This document shows positions 1-7,152 of a stretch of DNA of 12,376 bases, one piece after another. The stretch's first letter is position 1. Each line of letters starts with the position of its first letter. Where the stretch lies: the NCBI GenBank assembly GCA_019417125.1, contig DXVZ01000179.1:1-12376 (forward strand), given 5' to 3'. Source of the DNA: Phascolarctobacterium sp. Lineage in GTDB: Bacteria > Bacillota > Negativicutes > Acidaminococcales > Acidaminococcaceae. The notes under the pieces are model-generated. The model saw only the letters and a list, made by a program, of their open reading frames with translations, had not been told where the DNA came from and did no database searches. Made by a program: the position numbers and the translations under genes.

Positions 1-39
1 ATTAAAGACGGGGACTACAATAGATAGTTTCTTCATCAT
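1..39 (-). CDS. Probable family 2 glycosyltransferase, N-terminus only (partial)
   Basis: Reading leftward from an ATG at 39-37, the minus strand encodes MMKKLSIVVPVFN and then leaves the window. A start of the form 'LSIVVPVFN' is the classic first beta-strand of GT-A fold, family 2 glycosyltransferases (for example the DPM1/GtrB-like group), where it forms part of the nucleotide-sugar site. The next methionine (36) or a GTG at 48-46, which would overlap the thioredoxin stop codon, could also be the true start. I see no strong Shine-Dalgarno sequence, so translation may be coupled to the thioredoxin gene just upstream. Only 13 codons are visible, so the acceptor and pathway cannot be stated. 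The assignment rests on this short motif alone. Confidence 0.55.
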   Translation of the reverse strand, partial: MMKKLSIVVPVFN

Positions 40-44
40 GCAAA

Positions 45-362
45 TCACAGGCTTTGAAGAGGATCCAAATAAGCGGCTTTTGACTGGACGCCGACAAAGC
101 GATGGGCTTCCTTGCCATCCTTGAAATAAACAACCGTCGGAATGGCGGCAATGCCAAATTCGCTGGCTACATCAGGGACTTGGTCCACATCAACTTTAGC
201 CACCTGCACATCATCCCGTTCTGCCGCAATCTGTGCAATCATAGGAGCGACCATCTTACAGGGACCACACCAGGTCGCCCAAAAGTCAACCATGACCGGT
301 TTCGTGCTTTCCTTGACGAGTTGATCAAAGGCTGCTTTATCAGAGATATTGATGATTTCCAT
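45..362 (-). CDS. trxA: Thioredoxin
   Basis: This 105-residue protein has the usual length of a classical cytoplasmic thioredoxin, which reduces protein disulfides using electrons from thioredoxin reductase. The redox-active WCGPC motif lies at residues 31-35, after the beta-strand VMVDFWAT. The conserved cis-proline is at residue 75 in IAAIPTV, and the C-terminal part keeps the family's glycine-rich turn (FVGVQS). There is no signal peptide. The chosen ATG at 362 has an AGGAGGA ribosome binding site six bases upstream; an in-frame TTG at 386 would add eight residues but lacks such a site. The gene lies about 30 bases downstream of rnpB with no clear terminator or strong promoter between them. 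Readthrough from the rnpB promoter is therefore possible. Family assignment is secure. Confidence 0.96.
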   Translation of the reverse strand: MEIINISDKAAFDQLVKESTKPVMVDFWATWCGPCKMVAPMIAQIAAERDDVQVAKVDVDQVPDVASEFGIAAIPTVVYFKDGKEAHRFVGVQSKAAYLDPLQSL

Positions 363-368
363 AAAGAT

Positions 369-375
369 TCCTCCT
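369..375 (-). promoter_or_regulatory. Ribosome binding site fixing the thioredoxin start
   Basis: The minus strand reads AGGAGGA here, six bases before the ATG at 362. This favours that ATG over the upstream in-frame TTG at 386. Confidence 0.85.
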
Positions 376-392
376 GTACAATTCAAAAATGG

Positions 393-737
393 ATATGAGT
401 GATCAGTAAGCCGAGTTCTGTTACGATAATCATTTATCTAGTTCCATAGTTGCCTATGGACTCAAGCGACACAACCCGGAAGGATCAGCGGGCCGCTTCA
501 TCCCTTCCCTATTTGGTCTTGCTCCGAATGGGGTTTACCTAGCCGGCCGGTTGCCCGACCGCTGGTGCGCTCTTACCGCACCGTTCCACCCTTACCTGCC
601 TAAGCAGGCGGTACACATTTCTGTGGCACTTTCCCTGAGGTCACCCTCGCCGGACGTTATCCGGCATTCTGCCCTATGGAGCCCGGACTTTCCTCTTCCG
701 GCATAAAGCCGTCAGCGATTGCTTTTCACACTCATAC
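393..737 (-). ncRNA. rnpB: RNase P RNA, bacterial type A
   Basis: This is the catalytic RNA of RNase P, which trims the 5' leaders of precursor tRNAs. Read on the minus strand, the 5' part has the conserved AGAGGAAAGTCCGGGCTCC block at 696-678. The middle has the GTGCCACAGAAA region typical of these RNAs, then GGTAAGAGCGCACC. The 3' part carries ACAGAACTCGGCTTAC at 421-406. The ends close as helix P1: plus-strand 729-735 (CACTCAT) is the exact reverse complement of 395-401 (ATGAGTG), with one or two further pairs outside. This fixes a length of about 345 nt. The layout of conserved blocks fits type A rather than the Bacillus type B. A well-placed promoter lies just upstream. The exact mature ends are inferred from P1 and may differ by a few bases. 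Confidence 0.95.
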
Positions 738-744
738 TGTCAGT

Positions 745-773
745 AATTTAGCACAAACTGCAAAATTAGTCAA
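745..773 (-). promoter_or_regulatory. Sigma-70-type promoter of rnpB
   Basis: On the minus strand a TTGACT -35 box (773-768) is separated by exactly 17 bases from a TAAATT -10 box (750-745). Transcription would begin near 737-739, which coincides with the 5' end of RNase P RNA deduced from its closing helix. The agreement of two independent signals makes this a strong call. Confidence 0.85.
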
Positions 774-790
774 GCCCCGGTTTGTGACAA

Positions 791-1048
791 TTATTTAAAC
801 CTTTCGTCTTCACTGATTTCGTATTCAAATTCTTCCCAGTCTTCGCTATTTTCGTTTTCGTAATAGCGCCCGTCTTTATAAATAATATCATCCTGCGTGT
901 AAGGGTGGTTATACGCACCTGCGTCCTGGCCAGCTCCGGTTGGTGCGCTGGCGTTATCGCCGTCAGTCTTTTCTGCATTATTTGTATTGCTGCTTGCAAT
1001 AACAAGAAAGGTTAATACACCGGCAGCAATTATTAAAAGCCCAAACAT
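791..1048 (-). CDS. Small acidic membrane-anchored protein of unknown function
   Basis: I do not recognise this 85-residue protein. Residues 2-19 form one hydrophobic segment (FGLLIIAAGVLTFLVIASS), most likely a single membrane anchor or uncleaved signal. It is followed by a polar linker rich in N, D, G and A and an acidic tail (residues 50-85) with many tyrosine, aspartate and glutamate residues, such as KDGRYYENENSEDWEEFEYE. No cysteine lipobox or enzyme motif is visible. An AAGGTGA ribosome binding site sits six bases before the ATG and directly after the stop codon of the upstream exoribonuclease gene, 13 bases away, so the two are probably cotranscribed. The coding frame looks real because of this spacing and the sensible protein composition. 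Its function is open. Confidence 0.75.
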   Translation of the reverse strand: MFGLLIIAAGVLTFLVIASSNTNNAEKTDGDNASAPTGAGQDAGAYNHPYTQDDIIYKDGRYYENENSEDWEEFEYEISEDERFK

Positions 1049-1061
1049 AATTTCACCTTAT

Positions 1062-1985
1062 TTACACATTGCTCATTAAAAACCTTTGCAGCATTTTGTT
1101 GTATTCCCACGGATTTTTGCTGTCTGTCTTTTTAAACTGGTTCATCACTGAATCAAGTTCATCGGCATAATGCACGATAAACGCTTCTTTCGTTGCGCAG
1201 GCAACTGGTGAGCCTTTTTCCGGTTCGCCGTGGTGCGAGAGGATGATATGCAGCAAATGCTGTAACTTAGGTCCCGTTACGCGCGCTTTAGCAGCAGCTT
1301 CCTGCACAATAGCAGCGCTCATGCTGATATGCCCCAAAAGGCGGCCTTCAGTCGTATACGGAAAGCCCATGGAAGCGGAAATTTCGCGCAGTTTGCCCAC
1401 GTCGTGCAAAAGCGCGCCGGCTACGATTAAATCCTTATCCACGCCGCCGATAGTATCCGCCATGGCAGAAGCAAGCACGGCAACATCTACCGAATGCTGC
1501 AAAAGCCCGCCGATATAAGCGTGGTGCAGGCGCATGCCCGCCGGATTGCGCAAAAACTGCTCATACGCCGCGCCTTCAAACACATTATCCAGCACCAGGC
1601 GCAGGCCAGGCGTTAAAACGCTTTTTATCAGGCGGTCAAATTTTTCTTTATAAGCCTCGTGGTCAAAATCGCCTTCCGGCAGCAGGTTGGTAATATCGTC
1701 TTCCGGCACGATATCGCTGATTTTTTTTACTATTACCTGCAAGGACATTTCACCGGAAAATTTGTTAATATCCACGCTGCCGCTCACCATCATCGCCGTT
1801 GGGCCGTCCAGTTCGCGCATTTTTTCAACAATGCCGGCTTCAAAAGTAATAAACGGTATCTTGCCGCTGTTGTCCTCCAAAAGACCGCGCGCAAATGTGC
1901 CGCCGTTAGAAGAAGTGCCCACGCGCTGTACGCGCAGCAGCACGGACTGGCAGATTTTTGTACCGGCTTTAAATTCACTAATCAT
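1062..1985 (-). CDS. yhaM: YhaM-type 3'-5' exoribonuclease (OB fold plus HD domain)
   Basis: This 307-residue cytoplasmic protein matches the two-domain plan of YhaM/Cbf1 exoribonucleases, which degrade RNA and single-stranded DNA from the 3' end in a metal-dependent manner. Residues 1-95 look like an OB-fold nucleic-acid-binding domain (LLEDNSGKIPFITF, then GSVDINKFSGEMSLQV). Residues 150-280 form the HD phosphohydrolase domain. Its metal-binding residues are visible: HH at 154-155, H164, the HD pair at 194-195 in LLHDVGKLR, H219, HH at 251-252 and D275 in HYADELDS. The length is close to the roughly 314 residues usual for the family. A GAGGT ribosome binding site lies seven bases before the ATG. 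The gene follows nif3-like after 18 bases and leads into the small acidic gene, consistent with one operon. Confidence 0.93.
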   Translation of the reverse strand: MISEFKAGTKICQSVLLRVQRVGTSSNGGTFARGLLEDNSGKIPFITFEAGIVEKMRELDGPTAMMVSGSVDINKFSGEMSLQVIVKKISDIVPEDDITNLLPEGDFDHEAYKEKFDRLIKSVLTPGLRLVLDNVFEGAAYEQFLRNPAGMRLHHAYIGGLLQHSVDVAVLASAMADTIGGVDKDLIVAGALLHDVGKLREISASMGFPYTTEGRLLGHISMSAAIVQEAAAKARVTGPKLQHLLHIILSHHGEPEKGSPVACATKEAFIVHYADELDSVMNQFKKTDSKNPWEYNKMLQRFLMSNV

Positions 1986-2003
1986 TTATTTTACCTCTAT
2001 TCG

Positions 2004-2798
2004 TCAGTATTGCTTAAAAAGTAAGGTTTCGCGCGCCGTTAAAACCTGCGCGTCAAAGCCCGCCGCCGCTACACGCAGCGCAATTTTATCAGCCAGCACG
2101 GTTATTACCGGCAGTTCCGTTCCCTGATGCGTGGCGTCGATAAGGTTCAGTCCGGCAAAAGCGGCGTTCTGCGCCTCGTGGTACTTAATATCGCCGGTAA
2201 CATAGGTATCAGCGCCATGCTCCAGCGCTTCGGCAATAAAATCGCTGCCCGCGCCGCCGCAAAGCGCCACTTTGTGTACGGTTTTGCCTGCGCTGATGCC
2301 GGTAACATACGGCAGTCCCAGCACTTTTTTAACAAGCTGCGCAAACTGATCAAACTCCATCTTGCACGGCAAATAGCCCACGCGCCCCAAAGCGCCGCAG
2401 GTAGCATCATTTTTAACCAGTGAAACCGTTTTCTGCAAGCTAAGTTTTTCAGCCAGCACATCGTTAACGCCGCCCAGCACGCTGTCCAGGCTAGTATGGG
2501 CGCTGTACACGGCAATGCCGTTTTCTATGCAGGTCAGCAGCAAGGCATTTTGCCAGCCGCTGTCGCAGATATTTTTCAGTGGTTTAAAAATCGGCGGATG
2601 GTGTGTAATCAGCATATCCGCCTTTTGCGCGGTTGCCTGGCTTACTACCTCCGGCGATACGTCAAGCGCCACCATGATTTTTTTGACAGGCTTACTGGTT
2701 CGCCCGATTAATAAGCCTGCGTTGTCCCAATCTTCGGCAAGCTGCCGCGGGGCAATGCTGTCCATAATTTTTACAATATCATTTACAGTCGCACTCAT
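2004..2798 (-). CDS. Nif3-like dinuclear metal centre hexameric protein (short form)
   Basis: This 264-residue protein belongs to the Nif3/YbgI/YqfO family, which binds two metal ions and assembles as a toroidal hexamer. Its biochemical role is not settled, although databases often name it GTP cyclohydrolase 1 type 2. Likely metal ligands are visible: HH at 66-67 in ITHHPPIF, D105 in HTSLD, and H224 and E228 in ATHQGTE. Other family blocks are EDWDNAGLLIG (22-32) and the C-terminal GGAGSDFI and YVTGDIKYHEA. At this length it lacks the CutA-like insert found in longer Bacillus YqfO. The ATG at 2798 has GGAGGA eight bases upstream and overlaps the end of trmK by 20 bases. The trmK-nif3 order is conserved across Firmicutes (yqfN-yqfO in Bacillus). 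Confidence 0.92.
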   Translation of the reverse strand: MSATVNDIVKIMDSIAPRQLAEDWDNAGLLIGRTSKPVKKIMVALDVSPEVVSQATAQKADMLITHHPPIFKPLKNICDSGWQNALLLTCIENGIAVYSAHTSLDSVLGGVNDVLAEKLSLQKTVSLVKNDATCGALGRVGYLPCKMEFDQFAQLVKKVLGLPYVTGISAGKTVHKVALCGGAGSDFIAEALEHGADTYVTGDIKYHEAQNAAFAGLNLIDATHQGTELPVITVLADKIALRVAAAGFDAQVLTARETLLFKQY

Positions 2799-3477
2799 GC
2801 TTATATTCCTCCAATCCGGCAAGAAGCTCCTGCAATTTTTTATATTTGCCGCTTTGCTGCGCCCGGCTGCTGTGCTGCATGCTTTGCAGCGTGCGCGCAT
2901 AGGCGGCGTAAAGTTTTTTGATATGCTTTTTAAAAAGCGGCGGTTTTGTTTGTAAAAGCCGCGGGCCGATTTCGTACTCAATATCGCTGTGCGGTGCTTC
3001 CTCGCCGCGCACCAGCAGCATAATTTCATACAAGTGCGGCGCTTCCTCTGCCAGCGCTTCCTCGGCAATGCGCCAGCCGTTTTCACAAGCCCATCTGCGC
3101 AAGCCCGGGGCGCCCGCCATGGGCTGGGCAATAATAAATTTAAGCGAAGCCGCAACATCCGGGCATTCTTCTAAAATATTAATAACTGTGCCGCCGCCCA
3201 TGCCGGCAATAACCGCGCCGTCGGCTTCGCCAGGTTTTAGCACCGTTAAGCCGCTGCCCATGCGCACCTCTATCCGGCTTTTTAAACCGTACATGCCGAT
3301 ATTTGCCTGCGCCGCCCGGCAGGGGCCTGCGGCAATATCCGCCGCTATGGCAGCTTTAATAACCCCTTTTTGCAGCAGCCACACCGGCAGGTAAGCGTGG
3401 TCGGTGCCGATATCGGCAAGTACGCAGCCCTGCGGCACCAGCGATGCCACTGTTTCCAATCTTGCGCCTATATTCAT
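2779..3477 (-). CDS. trmK: tRNA (adenine(22)-N(1))-methyltransferase TrmK
   Basis: This 232-residue enzyme belongs to the TrmK (YqfN) family, which uses S-adenosylmethionine to methylate N1 of adenine 22 in tRNA. The N-terminal Rossmann-like fold carries the cofactor motif LADIGTDHAYLP (20-31), followed by AADIAAGP (45-52) at the end of strand 2. The family's AGMGGG block is at 91-96, and a QP motif at 118-119 replaces the usual catalytic NPPY-like loop of other methyltransferases. The C-terminal part, roughly 180-225, is rich in K, Q and L and probably helical or coiled coil, as in characterised members. GGAGGG lies just before the ATG at 3477, and an extended -10 promoter lies about 35 bases upstream. 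It heads the cluster trmK - nif3-like - yhaM - small protein. Confidence 0.93.
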   Translation of the reverse strand: MNIGARLETVASLVPQGCVLADIGTDHAYLPVWLLQKGVIKAAIAADIAAGPCRAAQANIGMYGLKSRIEVRMGSGLTVLKPGEADGAVIAGMGGGTVINILEECPDVAASLKFIIAQPMAGAPGLRRWACENGWRIAEEALAEEAPHLYEIMLLVRGEEAPHSDIEYEIGPRLLQTKPPLFKKHIKKLYAAYARTLQSMQHSSRAQQSGKYKKLQELLAGLEEYKHECDCK

Positions 3478-3511
3478 AAACCCTCCGGTAATACTGTTAT
3501 TACATAACTAA

Positions 3512-3520
3512 ATTATAACA
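3512..3520 (-). promoter_or_regulatory. Extended -10 promoter for the trmK operon
   Basis: The minus strand reads TGTTATAAT here: a perfect TATAAT (3517-3512) with a TG one base upstream, the extended -10 form that can work without a good -35 box. No TTGACA-like box is seen at the usual distance. It lies in the 65-base gap between the ABC permease stop and the trmK start, which suits a new transcription start. Confidence 0.65.
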
Positions 3521-3542
3521 TACCGAAGTGTTTTACGCTTTT

Positions 3543-4661
3543 CTAGTTTAAAGTTTTCACAAATTTTTTAATGCTTGCGCCAAGAGTCAGCAAAATGAAA
3601 ATCACCAGCGCCATAACCTGCGGCAGCATAATTTCCAGCCCGTTGCCTTTTAGCAGGATGCCGCGCGAAATTTGCAGGTAATATGTAAGCGGCAGCAAAT
3701 TGCCCATGTAATAGAAGAAATCAGGCATGGATTCGCGTGGGAAGATAAAACCGGAAAGCATGATGCTGGGCAAAAGCACAAATACGCCCATCTGTATTGC
3801 CTGCATCTGCGTTTTGGATACGCTGGAAATCAGCACGCCCAACGACAGCGACGCCGTGATGAACAACGACGAAAGTATGTACAGCAGCGCAATGCTGCCA
3901 CGCACCGGTACATCAAACACAATGATACCCACAAACAGCGCTATCGTCATTTGCGCGTAGCCTACAAAAATGTAGGGAATGATTTTGCCGAGTATCAGTT
4001 CCCATGGGCGCAGCGGGCTTACGATAAGCTGTTCCATCGTGCCGTTTTCTTTTTCGCGCACAATCGCCATGGATGTTATCAGTATCATCGTCATCGTCAG
4101 CACCACGCCGATAATGCCCGGCACCATATAAAACGACGTTACAAAATCCTGGTTGTACCAGGCGCGCACGCGCACGTCGTAAAGCGAAGTTTGGCTGCTG
4201 TGCAGGCCATATTTTTCCTGCAACGCCTCCTGCGATTTCAGGTTGCCGATGGATTGTGCCGCCGCTATGGCGGAAGCAGCCGACTGCGAATCGGTCGCAT
4301 CAACGATAACCTGTATCGGCGTCTGCCGGTTATGTTTAAGGTTTTCCTCCAAATCGGGCGGAATAATTACGCCGACTTTAGCGTCACCTGCATCAATCCT
4401 GCGGTTAACCTGTTCAAAACCGTTTTCGATGTAGATAATGTCAAAATATTCGCTGGCAGAAAAACTGTTTAACAGCTCGCGGCTTTCCGTTGACAGCGAC
4501 TGGTCAAACACCGCCGTTTTTAAATGTTTAACATCCGTATTAATGGCAAAGCCGTAAATTATAAGCTGCACAACCGGCATAATCAGCAAAATTACAAGCG
4601 TCAGCTGGTCGCGCCGCATTTGGATAAACTCTTTTTTTAATAAAGCCAGCAGCCTGTTCAT
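3543..4661 (-). CDS. ABC-2 type exporter permease (YbhR/YbhS-like)
   Basis: This 372-residue inner-membrane protein is the permease half of an ABC-2 exporter. It begins with an amphipathic stretch and TM1 at about residues 20-40. A large extracytoplasmic region (about 41-172) follows, then five further hydrophobic segments between 175 and 365. Family blocks visible are REKENGTMEQL (202-212) with SPLRPWELILGK after it, SGFIFPRESMP (303-313), and LPLTYYLQISRGI before the last helix. This is the ABC2_membrane_3 layout shared with YbhR and YbhS of E. coli. It overlaps the ATPase gene by four bases (ATGA), so translation is coupled. Only one permease gene is present, so the transporter probably uses a homodimer, unlike the two-permease YbhFSR system. 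The substrate is unknown; drugs or membrane-active compounds are plausible by analogy. Confidence 0.92.
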   Translation of the reverse strand: MNRLLALLKKEFIQMRRDQLTLVILLIMPVVQLIIYGFAINTDVKHLKTAVFDQSLSTESRELLNSFSASEYFDIIYIENGFEQVNRRIDAGDAKVGVIIPPDLEENLKHNRQTPIQVIVDATDSQSAASAIAAAQSIGNLKSQEALQEKYGLHSSQTSLYDVRVRAWYNQDFVTSFYMVPGIIGVVLTMTMILITSMAIVREKENGTMEQLIVSPLRPWELILGKIIPYIFVGYAQMTIALFVGIIVFDVPVRGSIALLYILSSLFITASLSLGVLISSVSKTQMQAIQMGVFVLLPSIMLSGFIFPRESMPDFFYYMGNLLPLTYYLQISRGILLKGNGLEIMLPQVMALVIFILLTLGASIKKFVKTLN

Positions 4662-5569
4662 ACCTTGCCACCGCCCTTTTTATCAAGATAGTACGAAAAT
4701 ACGTCTTCCATCGTCGGTTCGATAATTTTATACTGCCAGCCCGAAAGCAGCGGCAAATCTTCCGGCGCAACCAGCACGCGCAGCTCGCGCCCGAAAATAT
4801 AGGCGTCCTCAACTGGCACGCGCGCCTTTAATTCCTCACGCAGTTTAATGGAATCGTCGCTGGCAATGCTTACCAGCGTGCCCTTAATGCTCTCCTTCAA
4901 CTTTTTGGGGCTGCCCTCGGCAACCATTTTGCCAAAGTCCAAAAACACCATTTCATCGCAGTGCTCGGCTTCTTCCATAAAGTGCGTTGTTACAACCATC
5001 GTTGTGCCGCCTATCGCCAGCTCGTGGATAATCTGCCAAAATCCGCGGCGCGAAATCGGGTCAACGGCGCTTGTCGGCTCGTCCAAAAACAACAAACGCG
5101 GCTTATGCAAAATAGCGCAGGCCAACGCCAGCCGCTGCTTTAACCCGCCGGAAAGATTACCGGAAAACTCGTTGCGCTTTGCCTCCAGATTCATCTGCTT
5201 AATCATTTCTTCAATACGGGCATATTTTGCCTCGCCTTTCAGCCCGTACATACCGGCGTAAAAATCAAGGTTTTCAAACACCGTCATATCAAGGTACAGG
5301 CTGAACTTCTGCGACATATAGCCGATATTTTCCTTAACTTTTTCCGGCTCTTTGATAACGTCATAGCCAAGCACAATGCCCGTGCCGGAATACGGCTTTA
5401 AAATTCCGCACAGCATACGGATGCTGGTAGATTTGCCGCTGCCGTTGGAACCCAAAAAGCCGTAAATTTCGCCATGGCGTATTTTTATGTTCAACTTATC
5501 TACGGCAGTAAAATCGCCAAATTTACAGGTTAAATCCTTTGTTATGATTGCATATTCGCTTTCTGTCAT
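4658..5569 (-). CDS. ABC exporter ATP-binding protein
   Basis: This 303-residue ATPase powers the adjacent ABC-2 permease from the cytoplasmic side. All motifs are intact: Walker A GSNGSGKS (40-47), Q-loop glutamine at 87 in YMSQKFSLY, signature LSGGLKQR (139-146), Walker B LLFLDEP (159-165), D-loop SAVD (167-170) and H-loop H196 in TTHFMEEAEHCD. The C-terminal region after about residue 225 ends with EPTMEDVFSYYL, the typical tail of single-domain ABC-2 drug-exporter ATPases of the CcmA/YbhF type. It contains one nucleotide-binding domain, whereas E. coli YbhF fuses two. The start codon overlaps the HlyD gene stop by four bases and lacks a strong ribosome binding site, which implies translational coupling. 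Confidence 0.94.
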   Translation of the reverse strand: MTESEYAIITKDLTCKFGDFTAVDKLNIKIRHGEIYGFLGSNGSGKSTSIRMLCGILKPYSGTGIVLGYDVIKEPEKVKENIGYMSQKFSLYLDMTVFENLDFYAGMYGLKGEAKYARIEEMIKQMNLEAKRNEFSGNLSGGLKQRLALACAILHKPRLLFLDEPTSAVDPISRRGFWQIIHELAIGGTTMVVTTHFMEEAEHCDEMVFLDFGKMVAEGSPKKLKESIKGTLVSIASDDSIKLREELKARVPVEDAYIFGRELRVLVAPEDLPLLSGWQYKIIEPTMEDVFSYYLDKKGGGKV

Positions 5570-6540
5570 TTTATCAAAACATCCGCCACCATGCCTGGTT
5601 TAAAGATGCCCTCCTCGTTAGGCAGCGCCACCTTAACCGCAAACACCAGGTTAGCGCGCTCGCGCCTGGTAATGCTGTTGCGCGGCGTGTATTCTGCGCT
5701 GTCGCTGATTTCTTTAATATACCCTTCAAACACTCTTTGCGGAAAGGCATCAATTTTTACGTCAGCCTTCTGCCCCAGCTTAATTGCGCCCAGCATATCG
5801 GAAGGCACATATACCCTTACCCAGCAGTCGCTTAAATTAACCACCGTCGCTACCGACATACCTGCCGCGACATATTCGCCCGGTTCGTAGTTTTTCGTAA
5901 GTATTGTACCGTCAACCGGGCTGTACAGCGTAGCGTCCGCCAAATCAACCTGCGCGTTTTTTAATGCCGCTTCCGCGCGTTTTACCTCAGCACGCTGCGC
6001 TTCAATTTCGTCAATGCGGTTGCCTTCCAGCAAAAGGTCCTCCTGCTCGCGCGCTGCCAGTAAATTATTTATTGCCACCAAATCGTCCGAAACCGCCTGG
6101 TCCAGCTGCTGCTTGGAAATAGCGCCCTGGCTGAAAAGCTGTTCATAACGCAAACGGTCCGCGTGTGATTTTTCGTAAACAGAAAGTGCCGACGCTACAT
6201 TAGCCGCTGCTTCGCGCAGTTCCTGCGGGCGTGCGCCTTTTTCCAAATCTATCAGCTGCGACTGCGCTTTTTTATACGTTGCTTCGCACTCCGCCAGCTG
6301 TGCTTCCAAATCACGCAGGTCAAGCTGCGCCACAAACTGCCCCGCAGCAACTTTGTCGCCCTCTTTAAACGGGCGCTCACGCAGATATCCGCCCAAGCGC
6401 GGCGTTATATCAGCCTTGGTGGCTTCAACCGTTCCGGTAAGTATTTTTGCTTCTTCACCCTGCAAGTATAGTTTATATGAGCCTACTGCCAAAATGAGCA
6501 GCACAGCGATAATGGCGGTAATAATTTTATGTTTCGTCAT
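5566..6540 (-). CDS. HlyD-type membrane fusion (periplasmic adaptor) protein
   Basis: This 324-residue protein has one N-terminal membrane anchor (about 5-22). A first lipoyl half-motif lies near 43-75 (TPRLGGYLRERPFKEGDKV). A long charged, heptad-rich region at about 76-200 predicts an alpha-helical coiled-coil hairpin. The second lipoyl half (LYSPVDGTILTKNYEPGE, 205-222) and a beta-barrel domain follow. The block SAEYTPRNSITRRERANLV (281-299) is typical of the YbhG-like subgroup. In diderm bacteria such adaptors bridge an inner-membrane exporter to an outer-membrane channel. No TolC-like gene lies in this window, so that partner would be elsewhere. GAGGT lies eight bases before the ATG. The gene overlaps the TetR stop by 14 bases and the ATPase start by four. 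Confidence 0.93.
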   Translation of the reverse strand: MTKHKIITAIIAVLLILAVGSYKLYLQGEEAKILTGTVEATKADITPRLGGYLRERPFKEGDKVAAGQFVAQLDLRDLEAQLAECEATYKKAQSQLIDLEKGARPQELREAAANVASALSVYEKSHADRLRYEQLFSQGAISKQQLDQAVSDDLVAINNLLAAREQEDLLLEGNRIDEIEAQRAEVKRAEAALKNAQVDLADATLYSPVDGTILTKNYEPGEYVAAGMSVATVVNLSDCWVRVYVPSDMLGAIKLGQKADVKIDAFPQRVFEGYIKEISDSAEYTPRNSITRRERANLVFAVKVALPNEEGIFKPGMVADVLIK

Positions 6541-7144
6541 GGAGCTTTACCTCAATTCCATTAAAAAATATATCCAGCACTTGCGTAAGGTAGTCGCTGC
6601 AAAAAGTTTCATCCTGTTCGATAATTTTACTGTGCAGCGGCATTACCAAAAAATAAAAATTAATGACCGAAACAAACATTAAAAGTATTTTTTCCTTATC
6701 TAAATCGCTGCGGAAAATTCCCTGCTCTTTACCTCGCTCAACTATTTTTAAAAGTATGCCCGCATTGGCACGCAGCCTGCTGATAGCAATCTTTTCAAAA
6801 ATTTCCGTTGGGTTCAGCATTTCGCGGTAAATAAGTTTTACAAAATGCGGCGGATATTTACGGTGAATTTCGCTGATAATACGAATATAAAGCTTTAAAG
6901 CTTCGCGCGGGTCAACTTTATCCGTTTCAATATCCGCAAAAAACTCATCAAAATTATGCAGCAGCTCTTTGATAATAGCCTCGTATAAACCGCCTTTGCC
7001 GTTAAAATAATACGATATCATCGAACTGTTAACGCCTGCCGCCGCCGCAATCTGGCGGATACTGACCTTATCGTAGCCGTATTCTGCAAACAGCTCGATG
7101 CCGGCGCGGATAAGCTTTTCTTTTCTGCCTTCTTCATTATTCAT
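6527..7144 (-). CDS. TetR/AcrR-family repressor of the exporter operon
   Basis: This 205-residue regulator has the TetR DNA-binding domain at residues 8-55: an opening helix (IRAGIELFAEYGYDKVSI) and the helix-turn-helix IRQIAAAAGVNSSMISYYF. A divergent, mainly helical ligand domain follows. The second domain, with PHFVKLIYREMLNPTE, resembles the CecR (YbiH)/DUF1956-type regulators that sit beside ybhGFSR-like exporters. The start is placed at the ATG at 7144 because GGGAG lies eight bases upstream; the ATG at 7159 has no ribosome site and abuts a palindrome. The gene heads the operon and overlaps the adaptor gene by 14 bases, which suggests that it represses its own operon until an effector binds. 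The effector is unknown. Confidence 0.92.
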   Translation of the reverse strand: MNNEEGRKEKLIRAGIELFAEYGYDKVSIRQIAAAAGVNSSMISYYFNGKGGLYEAIIKELLHNFDEFFADIETDKVDPREALKLYIRIISEIHRKYPPHFVKLIYREMLNPTEIFEKIAISRLRANAGILLKIVERGKEQGIFRSDLDKEKILLMFVSVINFYFLVMPLHSKIIEQDETFCSDYLTQVLDIFFNGIEVKLHDET

Positions 7145-7152
7145 AGTTTGCG

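Noticed and set aside
766..1005. A 79-codon minus-strand frame overlapping the small acidic protein
   Set aside because: It is an alternative frame inside the small gene and the rnpB promoter, lacks a ribosome binding site, and its composition (many T, K, I) looks non-native.
2799..3158. Possible 120-residue N-terminal extension of the Nif3-like protein
   Set aside because: The extension overlaps trmK out of frame and has the Arg/Cys/Trp-rich look of a shadow frame. The ATG at 2798 has an excellent ribosome binding site and begins the known Nif3 N-terminus.
3505..3540. Hairpin-like sequence after the ABC permease that might terminate the exporter operon
   Set aside because: Only a few interrupted pairs form around a TTCG loop, and the bases overlap the extended -10 promoter. 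It is too weak to call a terminator.
3672..4472. A 266-codon open frame on the plus strand
   Set aside because: It lies wholly antisense to the well-supported ABC permease gene. Its translation is rich in H, R, Q and Y, as expected for the mirror frame of a membrane protein gene, and shows no family motif.
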